From Notolepis coatsorum (Eukaryota > Chordata > Actinopteri > Aulopiformes > Paralepididae), in the NCBI GenBank assembly GCA_963971535.1, contig OZ020586.1:74506949-74570948 (forward strand): a stretch of DNA of 64,000 bases, read 5' to 3'. This document shows positions 53,497-63,894 of the stretch, one piece after another (within the stretch, counting starts at the first letter, position 1; every line of letters begins with the position of its first letter). The position numbers and the translations under genes were made by a program. The notes under the pieces were generated by a model that was not told the origin of the DNA, made no database searches, and saw only the letters and a program-made list of their open reading frames with translations.

Positions 53497-54351
53497 ATGG
53501 CTATGTGTTCTGTCTGTCCTGTCTGTCCCTCTCTCCTAGAAAGGTTAACTCTGTTAGAGAGTCGTGTCCTTGAACTTGAGTCAGGAAAACAGTCAGCTTT
53601 AGACGTCTTGGACACTACAGGCTTTTCTGAGGAGCCTCTAGCGAGGTCTTCTCGTCTGGAGAGTCCCAGACATAGTGCTCAGGACAAGGCCTTTGCGCCC
53701 ACTACGAAGCGGCAGTGTAACCGCTCGGCCTCGGCCTCAACAGCACCTGCTCCGCAACATGATTTTACACGTGTTGCGGGTTCCGGTCCCAGTACGCAGC
53801 CGGTTCCACTGCAACCCCGTCGTTCCGTCCTTGTGATTGGCGACTCCATCACCCGGCATATTTTGCTAGACAAGCCAGCCGAGATCAAATGTTATGGGGG
53901 AGCCAGAGCTACCGACATTGAAGCCAACCTGAGATTTCTGGTGAATAGCATAGTCAAGGCAAAAGGTAACCCACGTATCACACCCACTGAAGATAAATTC
54001 GACCATATTGTTATACACGTCGGAAATAATGACTGTAGGATGAAAGTCTCTGAGGTCACAAAGATCAACATAGTTAGGCTTTCTGACCTCGCCAGAAAGA
54101 TGAGTCGGCATCGAGTAATCTTCTCTGGCCCCCTGCCTGTAAACCGGCATGATGATGAGTTCGTGAGTAGGACAGCTTCTCTACACCGATGGCTGGAAAA
54201 ATACTGTAAAGAACAGGGCTTAGGGTTCGTGGATAATTGGTCCTCTTTCTGGGGGCACCCTGGCTTGCTGAGAAAGGACGGCGTGCATCCTAACATGCAA
54301 GGCGCCTCTCTCTTATCTCGCAATATAGACAAGATTATAGCTTCGGGCTGA
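53497..54351 (+). CDS. LINE ORF1, SGNH-esterase type
   Basis: 284 codons. A leucine-rich possible coiled coil (about 13-30) is followed by a Ser/Pro/Arg-rich linker and an SGNH hydrolase-like domain: block I VLVIGDSITRHI (Ser117), block III HVGNND (Asn178), block V DGVHPN (Asp261, His264). Esterase-type ORF1 proteins are known from CR1/L2-clade LINEs, where they bind RNA or lipids; the exact role is not settled. All SGNH residues are present and the frame is intact. ORF2 starts 24 bp after the stop. Confidence 0.88.
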   Translation: MAMCSVCPVCPSLLERLTLLESRVLELESGKQSALDVLDTTGFSEEPLARSSRLESPRHSAQDKAFAPTTKRQCNRSASASTAPAPQHDFTRVAGSGPSTQPVPLQPRRSVLVIGDSITRHILLDKPAEIKCYGGARATDIEANLRFLVNSIVKAKGNPRITPTEDKFDHIVIHVGNNDCRMKVSEVTKINIVRLSDLARKMSRHRVIFSGPLPVNRHDDEFVSRTASLHRWLEKYCKEQGLGFVDNWSSFWGHPGLLRKDGVHPNMQGASLLSRNIDKIIASG

Positions 54352-54375
54352 CAGCCACCCCACAAGCATGCCAGG

Positions 54376-57300
54376 GTGCAGGCTCTTAGCGAGCCTGCTA
54401 GTCATGCTAAACTGATGGACCCTGCCAATCCTTATTCCTTTCTTGCTCGGTCCCTCCTCCACCAGGCTCCCCACTCCTCTCTTTCTATCTCTACCCCTAA
54501 ACCTGTATACCCAATCAAAACTAGAATATCCCGTTACGCTCCGCTTTACCCAGCTCGTCCTTGTGCGATAAACCATGCCAACTTAATTGCGATTAAACCT
54601 ACCCGCATGGCTGAAAACCGCGCTGCTAAGTATACAGAGAGTGTGAAGGTTGGCCTTATCAACATCCGCTCTCTGCCAACCAAAGCTCTTTTGGTAAATG
54701 AACTGATAACAGACCATAGTCTCGACCTATTTGGCCTCACTGAGACATGGCTTAAACCTAATGATTTTCTGCCCTTAAACGAGGCCTCACCCCCTAATTT
54801 TAGTAGCTCCCACATCGCACGCACCTCCAAGAAAGGAGGCGGAGTTGCTCTAATTTATGACTCTAAGCACAACTTTACATCCGACGCAAACTGTAAGTTT
54901 TCCTCGTTTGAGGTGCTCCTGTTGCATCCCTCTCCACCCAACAGAAAGTGTGGCGGTCTGATTCCTACCTCCACTGCATCCTTTGTAATGGCTGTCCTAT
55001 ACCGCCCCCCAGGCCCTTACACCCTCTTCCTAGATGAATTTTCAACTTTCATCTCTGAGCTTGTTATGCGCTCAGATAACATTTTAATTGTTGGTGATTT
55101 TAACATTCATTCCAATAAAACTCTAGATCCCCTAAATAAGGCTTTTACCGACATCATTGACTCTGTCGGTCTCATTCAAATCGTTGACCAACCCACTCAC
55201 AGTGGTGGGAACACCCTTGACCTAGTCCTAGCCCGCGGTCTCACTGTGTCAAATTTGACCGTCTCCCCCTATGTTCATGCTCTCTCAGACCACTACCTCA
55301 TCAAATTTCAAATTGATCTGACGGTTTCTCACCCAGACAGTGTAGAATCCTACATGAGCCGTCGTATTAACGCCTCAACTGTCCCAATTCTAGTTAACTG
55401 CCTACCAGACACCCTCTCTCCCTTCCTCTCTTACTCTGGCCCCCTTGATCTCTTTACAGACAAACTTAATGCCGCCCTTCGTAGCACGCTCGACATTGTC
55501 GCTCCCCTTAAACCTAAAATTAAACGTGCTCCGCAAAAACTAACTCCCTGGTTTACGGAGGAAACGCGCTCCTTTAAAAAGGCTTGTCGCAAACTTGAAC
55601 ATAAATGGCGTTCGACCAAACTCGAAGTATTCCGCCTCGCCTGGAATGATAGTTTACGTAACTACAAAAAGGCACTCTCACTTGCCAAAACCTCTTATTT
55701 TTCCAGGCTCATAAATGAAAACAAAAACAACTCAAAGTTTCTGTTTGACACAGTTGCAAAACTTACGCAGAAACAACCAAGTGCCCTAAACCATGCGTTC
55801 TCGGCTAACGAATTCATGACATTTTTTACCAAGAAAATTGACCTCATTAGAGATGAAATTGTTGCTTTACTCAACAATCAGAGTCCCTCCCAACCTTTGA
55901 CGGGCATTCCCCCTGACTTTGATTCCAGTCATACGCTATGCTGCCTTGAAAACGTCTCACTTAGTGCCCTCTCTAAACTGGTTGGCGCGGCTAAACCTTC
56001 AACCTGTCTGTTTGACCCTCTCCCAGCAACTCTCATCAAAAAACTCTTCCCAACTCTAGGCCCTGCCTTACTCAATATCTTCAACACCTCTTTGTCTACT
56101 GGCGTGGTGCCCCTGGCCTTTAAATCAGCCGTCATTAAACCACTACTTAAAAAACCGAACCTCGACCCTCTAATCTTGAAAAATTACAGACCTATCTCCA
56201 ATCTCCCATTCCTATCCAAAGTGTTAGAACGGATCGTCGCAACGCAACTTACTGACCATTTATCAAACAATAATCTTAATGAATCATTTCAATCTGGCTT
56301 TAGAGCCTTACACTCCACCGAAACGGCGGTTACCAAAGTCACAAATGACTTACTGCTCTCTCTTGACTCAAACCTCACCTCTGTGCTCTTATTGCTTGAT
56401 CTCAGTGCAGCCTTTGACACTATCGATCACTCGATTCTTCTAGGTCGGCTTGAGAACCATGTTGGCATTCGGGGTCTTGCACTAGCTTGGTTTAAATCCT
56501 ATTTAACTGATAGAACACACTGCGTGGTCTATAATGATTTAACATCTGAGACCCTCCCAGTGCAATGTGGTGTCCCACAAGGCTCTGTCCTGGGCCCTTT
56601 GCTATTTTCGATTTACATGCTACCCCTCGGCGATATCATACGCAAATTTGGCATAAACTTTCATTTTTACGCTGATGACACCCAATTATATATACCTATT
56701 AAGCCAAATGATTCCTCCCAACTACAAAACCTTGAGGCCTGCTTGCTTGCCGTCAAAAAATGGATGTCGCAAAACTTTCTACTCCTTAATGCAGATAAAA
56801 CTGAGATGTTAATTGTTGGCCCCCCAAACCACAGAGGCCTGTTTCAGGACATCTCCCTCAACTTTGATACCTGTCATGTATCCCAGAGCTCCACCATAAA
56901 AAACCTCTGAGTCATTTTTGATTCCTCCCTCTCATTTAATGCACATATAAAAAATTTCACCAAAATTGCATTCTTCCATCTTCGTAATATCGCAAAAATA
57001 CGCCCCATTTTAACTCTGGCTGATGCTGAAACCCTGATTCATGCTTTTGTCTCATCACGTCTGGACTACTGTAATGCACTTTTTTCAGGCCTACCTAATT
57101 CAAGCATCAAAAATCTTCAACTCGTGCAAAATGCGGCTGCACGGATACTAACTAGAACTAGAAAATTTGATCACATCACACCAGTTTTGTCCGCCCTACA
57201 TTGGCTTCCTATCCAAGCCCGCTCTGACTTTAAAGTGCTACTCCTCACCTACAAAATTTTAAATGGGCTTGCACCGCTCTATCTATCCGATCTCATCTCC

Positions 57301-57516
57301 CGATACTCGCCCGCTCGTGCTCTGCGCTCACAAAATGCGGGGCTTCTATCGACCCCTAGGGTTAAAAAGAAATCCGCCGGCCACAGAGCCTTTGTCTACC
57401 GCGCTCCCTACCTGTGGAACAAATTACCTGCCGTCATCAGGGGCGCCTGCTCTGTCGAAGCTTTTAAATCCCTGCTTAAGACTCATCTTTTCTCTCTCTC
57501 CTTCAACCTACCTTGA
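54376..57516 (+). pseudogene. LINE ORF2, endonuclease-RT, one internal stop
   Basis: 1,047 codons interrupted only by TGA at 56908-56910. The APE-type endonuclease shows NIRSL (Asn96), LTETWL (Glu123), VGDFNIH (Asp241, Asn243) and SDHYLI (Asp305, His306). The RT shows LKNYRPISNLPFLSKVLERI, LLLDLSAAFDTIDH, CGVPQGSVLGPLLFSIYMLP and FHFYADDTQLY (catalytic Asp pair near 766). After the stop, the same frame continues with the C-terminal domain (LSALHWLPIQARSDFKVLLL, ending FSLSFNLP). The stop falls in the common KNLGVIFD-type motif, where a glycine codon (GGA) to TGA change would explain it. All catalytic residues seen are intact, so the copy looks young. Confidence 0.9.
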
Positions 57517-57569
57517 TCTCACCTGGTCGGGGACTGACCTTTAGATTAATCTGTGTAGTTTAGTTATGG

Positions 57570-57890
57570 TACAGGGTACTACATGGTACCACTGGGTAGT
57601 TTACTATAGGGTAGTTTAGTTAGGGTACAGGGTACTACATGGTACCACAGAGTACTACATGGTACTGCATGGCATTACAGGGTACTACATGGCTTACATA
57701 GCTCTACATGGCACTACGGGGTACTACATGGTACCACAAGGCACCACAGGGTACTACATGGCACTACAGGGTACTACAGGATACTACGGGGTACTACAGG
57801 ATACTACGGGGTACTACATGGCACTATGGGGTACTATAGGGTACTACATGGCACTACGGGGTACTACATGGCACTACAGGGTACTACATG
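57570..57890. repeat. Minisatellite in LINE 3' UTR
   Basis: Irregular units around GGGTACTACATGGCACTAC repeat about 20 times; the open frame through it is an artefact. Confidence 0.85.
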
Positions 57891-57937
57891 TCTGCTCCTT
57901 TGCAGCACCACAAACATGGGAACTCTCTAACTCTTCC

Positions 57938-57988
57938 CCCCCCCCCTCTCCCCCCCTCCCCCCCCCCCCCCCCCCCCCTCCCTCCCCC
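57938..57988. repeat. C-rich homopolymer tract
   Basis: About 50 bp of C with occasional T in the LINE 3' UTR. Confidence 0.9.
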
Positions 57989-59112
57989 TTCTCTCTGAGT
58001 ACCCGTCTCCTGGCGCTGACCAAGGTGATGGATGCCTCGGGGTCTTGGCCAAGCTTGTAGTGACTGCTCTACATGCACCTCCGAGGCCTTGGATCAGTTA
58101 TTCTCCGCCGTCTGTCCGTGGTCCTGTCAACTGATTAACAGACTGTTAACAGATTAACAGTCAACGCGGTTTCATTGCTGGGTTAAGTACTTCTATTCTA
58201 TTCACATAATACGCTTACTTCATATATCTACTCCATTCACATATATGCCTACCACTTGTATCTATTGCTATGTCCGCCTACTACAATCTCATGAGCTGTC
58301 TAAAGCCTGTCCCGTCTCCCTGTCTTCCTATGACTTGCTGTCCTGGAGTGTTGTCCGGAGTGTTGGACGTCCCGTGACGAAGGCCGGGAGATTGCGACCC
58401 CCTCTGCGTGCCCCCCTGTCTCCGGAGGTCTCGTAGTGGTGACCGGAGTGCCGGATGTCCCGCGATGATGTCTGGGAATTCGCGACCCTCTCTGCGCCAC
58501 CCCCTATCTCCCTGTCTCCGGCTGTCCCTGAGCAACGACCGGAGTGTTGAATGTCCCGTGACTAAGACGGGGAGGACGTGACCCTCTCTGCGCCGCCCCT
58601 GTGCCTCAAATAGATCCGCTATCAACTCTATCTTTAATCTTTCAAAATGTTCAGTTGCTATCGCTATTAGCTCTATCTTTAATTTTTCAAAATGTACAGT
58701 TGCTATTGCATGCACTCATCTGTGTTTCACCACACACATGAGTGCATGCTTACCAACTGTCCGTCTGCAACACTACTATCACCAACATCTAAGAAGGGAG
58801 ATCCCCCCTTGAACGGCCCTTCTAAGGTTTCTCTCCTCCACACTGCCTGTGGAGCTTTTTTCCCTATTGTTAGGTTTTAGTGAGTTTTTCCTTACCTTCG
58901 CGTGGGGTATGTCTGGGAGTGCTTGCATTCTTTCATTTATTTGCATTCATCTAAAAAATGTTTGGACCCTATGGTGTTCTTGTTCTGTTCTTGACTTATT
59001 GTTATGTTGTCTTCTTGACCTGTTTAAAGAAGACCTGTACGGCCCATGGGGACATTAACGTGTGTTGTCGGGCCCTATAAATAAATTTGATTTGATTTGA
59101 TTTGATTTGATT

Positions 59113-59669
59113 ACTACACCTCTACCTACATACAAAATACTACGTACGTACAACATAACAGTTCTCTTGGAAGACTTATCTTGGAACCCACTGAGACAGA
59201 ATCAATGACAAGTTCACTCTGAGTCCCCAACGTTCGGGGAAGATGTCTTAAGTGTCTCAAACTGTCACAGCTGTGATATCTGCGTTGGGGAATGGGACCA
59301 GTCTGAAACACGAACGTGCGTCCCCGTTCAGGGCATTTGTATACAAAACAACGCCTCCAGAGCTCCTTATAAGGCAACTAGTGATAGGCCGTGATATAAG
59401 GCTGTGTGAAAATGGACGCGGAAGCGATTTGCGACCCATCAAACTTAGATTAGATTAATGTATTGTCATCATATATAGTACAGCTCGTGGTGCACCTGCC
59501 GCAGCGTGCGCGCACACACACAGTACTGTATAGCCTACGCGCGTAATGAATGAACGCAGTATAAGCTTATTATTCCAATGACTTGTTTCAGTAGGAGAGC
59601 AGCAAAGACACACTGCGCTGCCCGCCCTGTAGACCGTAGTACAGTCAACCATGCAGTCCGCTCATGTTA
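59113..59669. other. Unassigned AT-rich sequence
   Basis: Contains a retroelement tail fragment (59448-59482) and, at 59527-59592, a diverged copy of the palindrome arm at 59745-59810. No gene is seen. Confidence 0.45.
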
Positions 59670-59731
59670 CGCCTGACTCTGGCAGCCTTAATATGTGTAC
59701 AGTACAGTACACATATTAAGGCCGCCAGAGT
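59670..59731. repeat. Short palindrome (28-bp arms)
   Basis: GACTCTGGCAGCCTTAATAT pairs with the inverted form ending GCCGCCAGAGTC around a centre at AGTACAGTAC; one mismatch. Confidence 0.85.
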
Positions 59732-59996
59732 CTTGTGTGCGCCAGTATGGCCTACGTGTCTAATGAATGAACAGTAGGCTTATATTATTCTAGTTACTTG
59801 TTTAATTAGGATTTAGTAGATACTATATATATATGCTCTGCCCTACGTACAGTATAAGTACAGTCTGTACTTATACTGTACGTAGGGCAGAGCATATATA
59901 TAGTATCTACTAAATCCTAATGAAACAAGTAACTAGAATAATATAAGCCTACTGTTCATTCATTAGACACGTAGGCCATACTGGCGCACACAAGAC
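59730..59996. repeat. Large near-perfect palindrome (~132-bp arms)
   Basis: Arms from GTCTTGTGTGCGCCAGTATG (59730) to its inverse (ending 59996) meet at a single spacer base (59864). The only length difference I see is in a TA run (59826-59834). Confidence 0.93.
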
Positions 59997-60107
59997 TTGT
60001 TATGGAATATTAATGCAGTCTATTTCCACGCGATTAGCTTGAGTTCTTATTTATTTATCCACTGTCATTTGCAGTGTTGGTGTACTAGGCTACATAGTGT
60101 ATTTCAA

Positions 60108-60235
60108 TATCTGTTTTATTGAAGGAATGCAAGTTATAGCTATATCAATCAAATGTCTGTCCCATTGTACCAATCATGTTGGCTATAACCTGCATTCTTT
60201 CAAATGTATAATTAATCAATAAAACAGATATGTAA
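60108..60235. mobile_element. Foldback element (small hairpin)
   Basis: ATCTGTTTTATTGA at the left and TCAATAAAACAGAT at the right are inverted, with inner arms AATGCAAGTTATAGC and GCTATAACCTGCATT. Confidence 0.65.
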
Positions 60236-61090
60236 CAAATAAGAAATACAAATTCCACAGAAGGCATTAAATAATTATTATCTTCAATAATTTCACAATA
60301 ATTGCGTTTGAATATCTGAGTAATTAAAGTAATTATACATTTGTCTAAAATAGATGGTTCAGATATGGTTAATCCAGCTGCCCTGTGATCAGATGAATCC
60401 ATATTATTAATTTCCGACATAAAATGCGTAATTTCTTATCATACAAATATTGTCATATTTATTTTAATTATTTCCAAGGAGGCCTGTAGCGTTGACATGA
60501 AGGAATCACTATGATTCCTCCCAAATAAAGCCATTACGAACGGAGAACACAGTCTGTCAAGTTAATAAAATCATAAGTGTGCTCCTCAGCACTCTTAAAT
60601 TCTGCTCTCAGCCACGGCCAAATCCAATCTCAGGAAAATTTAAGGGGAATCGCGCTACTAGTGCTAATATGTCTTAAATTGGCAGAAATCTGCCTGAGAG
60701 GAAATTTTGTCGTAAATCCGTTCGGGAATGAGACCCATTGTCTCTAAAATCTTACTGTGTAACGCTACAGTGACAACATATACATGAAACAGCACATTAT
60801 GAGGTTTCCGGACATATGATGCATTCTATTCTACCTCATCCAGACAATAGGAAGCCAATGAAAATATAATGAATTTGGCTTCAGAAAGGAAGGTAGCCAC
60901 TGTGCCAAACTCCCCAGGACACAGCTCAACTAGACCCTGGAGATTTCCATTACTTGGTTTATGTCAGGAGCAAGGTTTCTTCTACAAGCTGAGAGAGGAC
61001 TCTACCAATCAGCACCATCATTGGTAAGTAGGAAATAGAGCTAGGGTTAAGAAACAACAACACAGAACTATCCCTTTAACCTTCAGCTTT
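60236..61090. other. Non-coding, one inverted motif
   Basis: AT-rich; no gene is seen. 60721-60745 holds the inverted partner of 44419-44442. The 91-codon ORF at 60145-60420 (minus) overlaps the foldback and has no domain. Confidence 0.45.
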
Positions 61091-61094
61091 AAAG

Positions 61095-61310
61095 GGATAC
61101 AGTAGTTCTCTGGCTCAGGAGGTAGAGCGACTCACGACAGTGTGTCGAAGTGTCCTTGAGCAAGACAGTTAACCCCCTAACTGCTCCCAATGAGCAGGTT
61201 GGCACCTTGCATGGTCGCCTCCGTCGTCGGTGTGTGAATGTGTGAGTGAATAAGTGAATGTGAGGCATAAATTGTATAAAAGCTGCTATATAAATGCAGC
61301 CATTTACCAT
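61095..61310 (+). mobile_element. SINE-like fish repeat fragment
   Basis: GGCTCAGGAGGTAGAGCG resembles a box A region. TGTCCTTGAGCAAGACAGTT and CTGCTATATAAATGCAGCCA are phrases common in teleost dispersed repeats. Confidence 0.6.
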
Positions 61311-62150
61311 TTTCTATTTACCAAGTTTTGACTGCTAGAGTCCTTTCTCAGCACAATCCATGCAGTTCCTCATACTAGCTCTGACTAGTTCACCACAAAC
61401 CAATGCAAAGTCAATGAGGTCGAGCTCCTGCCTGTACAAGCTGAAACCCACTGCACAGTAAACACACAGTACATTTCAGTTGTCAGTTTGTACAGACGAA
61501 AAGATCAGTTTGCTTCTAGTTGTGTCTTTTCAGAATAAATTGCCACTTTATCTTGTTTATGTCTAATTTATGGATGTATCAAATTCCAACTAATATGTGG
61601 CACTCCCGTCGCCGTGCATGGCGGTGTGAGTGGCACGTGGGCTGTTTGTGTTTTCCTTCAGTCATGACGTGCTTTATCAGGGGGTGTGTCTTGGATGGGG
61701 ATGTGGTAGGGATAGATGTGTGAGGTGTCCGGGGGACTGGCTGTTCCGGGGGGGTTCACATGCCTTCGAGCAACACTGTACTTATTGTACTTATTTTATG
61801 CCTATTCTTATGTCTGCACGTTCTACGTTGCACTACTTTTATACCTATTCTCATGTCTGCACTTTATGCATTGCTTTAGTTTTATTCTGTCAACTGTATA
61901 CAAATGTTATGCCTATGTAAATTTTATGCTATTTGCTGTGGGGCACTTTGGTTTGCGGTCCATGTGTGAAAGGTGCTATATGTTATTATTATTTATTATT
62001 ATTATATTGTAAAAAATGCATGCATTGAAATGTCTAAGTCTCGACGACATTGAAAATGAGGGTGACCTCAATTGTCCTTTGAGAATAAATAAAGGTTTGA
62101 ATGTGCACTCATAACGTACCGTTTTAGTCTGTATTTCTAATCACTTCACT
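61311..62150. other. Non-coding; retroelement-like 3' end at its right
   Basis: 62035-62097 (GAAAATGAGGGTGACCTCAA then AATAAATAAAGG) resembles the 3' tail of a non-LTR element. No ORF in it is supported. Confidence 0.4.
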
Positions 62151-62160
62151 CTCCAAAGTG

Positions 62161-62627
62161 TTTTTTTTTTTTATTATCTTTTCCCCCCTTCTTTTTCCGT
62201 TTTTCTCCCCTCCCAATGTTAGTCGTTATGCCAATTCCCAATCCCCTTCCTGGTCGTTGCGCACTCTACCCCCTACAGTCGGTCTGGGAGAGTGGAGGCT
62301 ATCACATGCTTCCTCCGACACATGTGTACCCAGCCCACCGCTTCTTTTCACCTGGCAGCGCGGACTCTCATTGGGAGAGTGTAACGTGTGGAAGGTCACA
62401 CTACCTCTCCTAGATCCTTCACTTGCTGTGCAGGCACCCCGACCGAACTGTAGGAGTCGCTGTTTACAATGACCAGGACCCACCCTCGCCGGGTTTCCCA
62501 CCCGCTAACACTGCCAATTGTGTTAGTATGGATGGTCGGCCAACCCTGGAAGCACCACAGTTGGATTCGATCCCACTGTCTCTGTGGTGGTAGACAGATG
62601 CTTAGTCCGCTGCGCTACCTGGCCGCC
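62161..62627 (-). mobile_element. tRNA-derived SINE, copy 3
   Basis: A perfect 10-bp target duplication CTCCAAAGTG (62151-62160, 62628-62637). Minus-strand head GGTAGCGCAGCGGACTAAGC (box A), box B near 62570, and a tail seen as a T run at 62161-62171. The body is close to copy 2. Confidence 0.92.
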
Positions 62628-62739
62628 CTCCAAAGTGTTTTTAACCAGATAGATACTGACACATTGCTATATTGATAGCTGATGCATCCAATGAAACTCA
62701 ATAAAAAAAATTTGAAAGAAAAGAGAATAAATGGCCACA

Positions 62740-62745
62740 TTTATT
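62740..62745 (-). promoter_or_regulatory. KRIT1 polyadenylation signal (candidate)
   Basis: TTTATT on the plus strand (AATAAA on the minus), about 280 bases after the KRIT1 stop codon. Confidence 0.5.
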
Positions 62746-63026
62746 CATTTATATTAAAATACAGCATTAAATACAAATATTTACAACCAATGAAAAGGTA
62801 ACAGAACTCGTTACGTAAAATAGCCTGCATTCGTATGCGGATAATCAAAATACACATGTGAGGTCGTGTAAGATATGCACGTTATATACAAATTCATGAA
62901 TTTTGTGAAAAATAGACTTGCTTCTCCGTACACAAATACTGTGGTCCAATAAAAAATTAAATAAAAGCAATATCCAACTCGAGTCGAATAGGAATCGTGG
63001 AGAATGATGTTGTCTTCAGCCGTTCT
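62746..63026 (-). other. krit1: KRIT1 3' UTR (candidate)
   Basis: AT-rich non-coding sequence between the stop codon and the candidate polyadenylation signal. Confidence 0.5.
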
Positions 63027-63116
63027 TCAACCATACGCATATTTGTCCGATAAGCTTTTATCGTTTGGTGTCATCTGTCCACTTAGCTTCATTAACAGTT
63101 TCACAATGAGACCAGC
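63027..63116 (-). CDS. krit1: KRIT1 last coding exon
   Basis: KRIT1 (CCM1) is a FERM-domain scaffold at endothelial junctions that binds RAP1, HEG1 and CCM2. After a strong acceptor (a TTTTCTTTTCTTTTGAAG tract ending at 63117) the minus strand reads [20 protein letters not shown], then nine more codons (SLSDKYAYG) and TGA at 63027-63029. This closely resembles the C-terminus of human KRIT1 that I remember (AGLVVKLLMKLNGQ, then a short tail), the last helix of the FERM F3 lobe. The fish tail is several residues longer. The exon is only 90 bp and earlier exons are outside the window, but the expected gene order (AKAP9, CYP51A1, KRIT1) and strand support the call. The other two frames stop early or give nothing known. 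Confidence 0.82.
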   Translation of the reverse strand, partial: AGLIVKLLMKLSGQMTPNDKSLSDKYAYG

Positions 63117-63166
63117 CTTCAAAAGAAAAGAAAAGACATTGTCACGAGAAAGTCACGTAAACAAAG

Positions 63167-63238
63167 ATCATTGGAATATTGATCACTGGAATATTGATCA
63201 CTGGAATATTGATCACTGGAATATTGATCATTGGAAGT
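63167..63238. repeat. 17-bp tandem repeat
   Basis: GATCACTGGAATATT-type units repeat about four to five times, close to the KRIT1 terminal exon. Confidence 0.9.
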
Positions 63239-63616
63239 AACAATTATTTAAGTCACAATTCTGGGATTAATAGAGGATAACATCTTGATCCCAGAGTGCT
63301 TTGTGCTGTGGAATACAACTGTATTGTAAATATGGCATATTAAGACACACAACTTGTCAGTTACTGATCACATTTTATATCACCTTTTTATAGGGGACAT
63401 GTTATGTATATTTTCAACTATTTGATATGACTTCCTTGAATCTGTGGAACATGTTAGTACATTTTTTTGCAAATAAACTAGTCTGAATCAAATTTTAATA
63501 ATTTATTTGCAAGCACCTCTTTCTTCCCTAAACTTGTTTAGGCTTGTTAATCTGATGACTTCAAACCCTGGCCAAACGGCAAGGAAGAGGCTATATATGT
63601 AATTTACCCCGGGAGC

Positions 63617-63775
63617 TAAATAACATTTCATACTGACAAATCCAAAACAAAGACTAACCCTAAATAACATTTCAGACTGACACATCCATACAAAGACTAA
63701 CCCTAAATAACATTTCAGACTGACAAATCCATACAAAGACTAACCCTAAATAACATTTCAGACTGACGAATCTAA
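63617..63775. repeat. ~46-bp tandem repeat
   Basis: AAATAACATTTCAGACTGAC followed by AAATCCATACAAAGACTAACC repeats about 3.5 times. Confidence 0.9.
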
Positions 63776-63894
63776 ACAAATGTTGTCCTCTTTACGTTTT
63801 ATTTCTTCACTCTACTGAATGTTTATAGATTAGAAATCGGGTTTAAATCGATTAGAAACATTACTTTATATTTGTAGGAAACCTAGCATGCATG

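Larger units (their letters stand above)
53137..59112 (+). mobile_element. L2/CR1-clade LINE, nearly full length
   Basis: 5' region (53137-53496), ORF1 esterase (53497-54351), ORF2 endonuclease-RT (54376-57516, one internal stop), then a 1.6-kb 3' UTR with a GGTACTACATGG minisatellite (57570-57890), a C-rich run (57938-57988) and the phrase GTGAGTTTTTCCTTACC (58881-58897) typical of fish L2 3' ends, and a (TTTGA)n tail to 59112. No target duplication is seen, as is usual for this clade. Confidence 0.9.

Noticed and set aside
57659-58060. 133-codon ORF after the LINE
   Set aside because: Reads through a minisatellite and a C-rich tract in the LINE 3' UTR.
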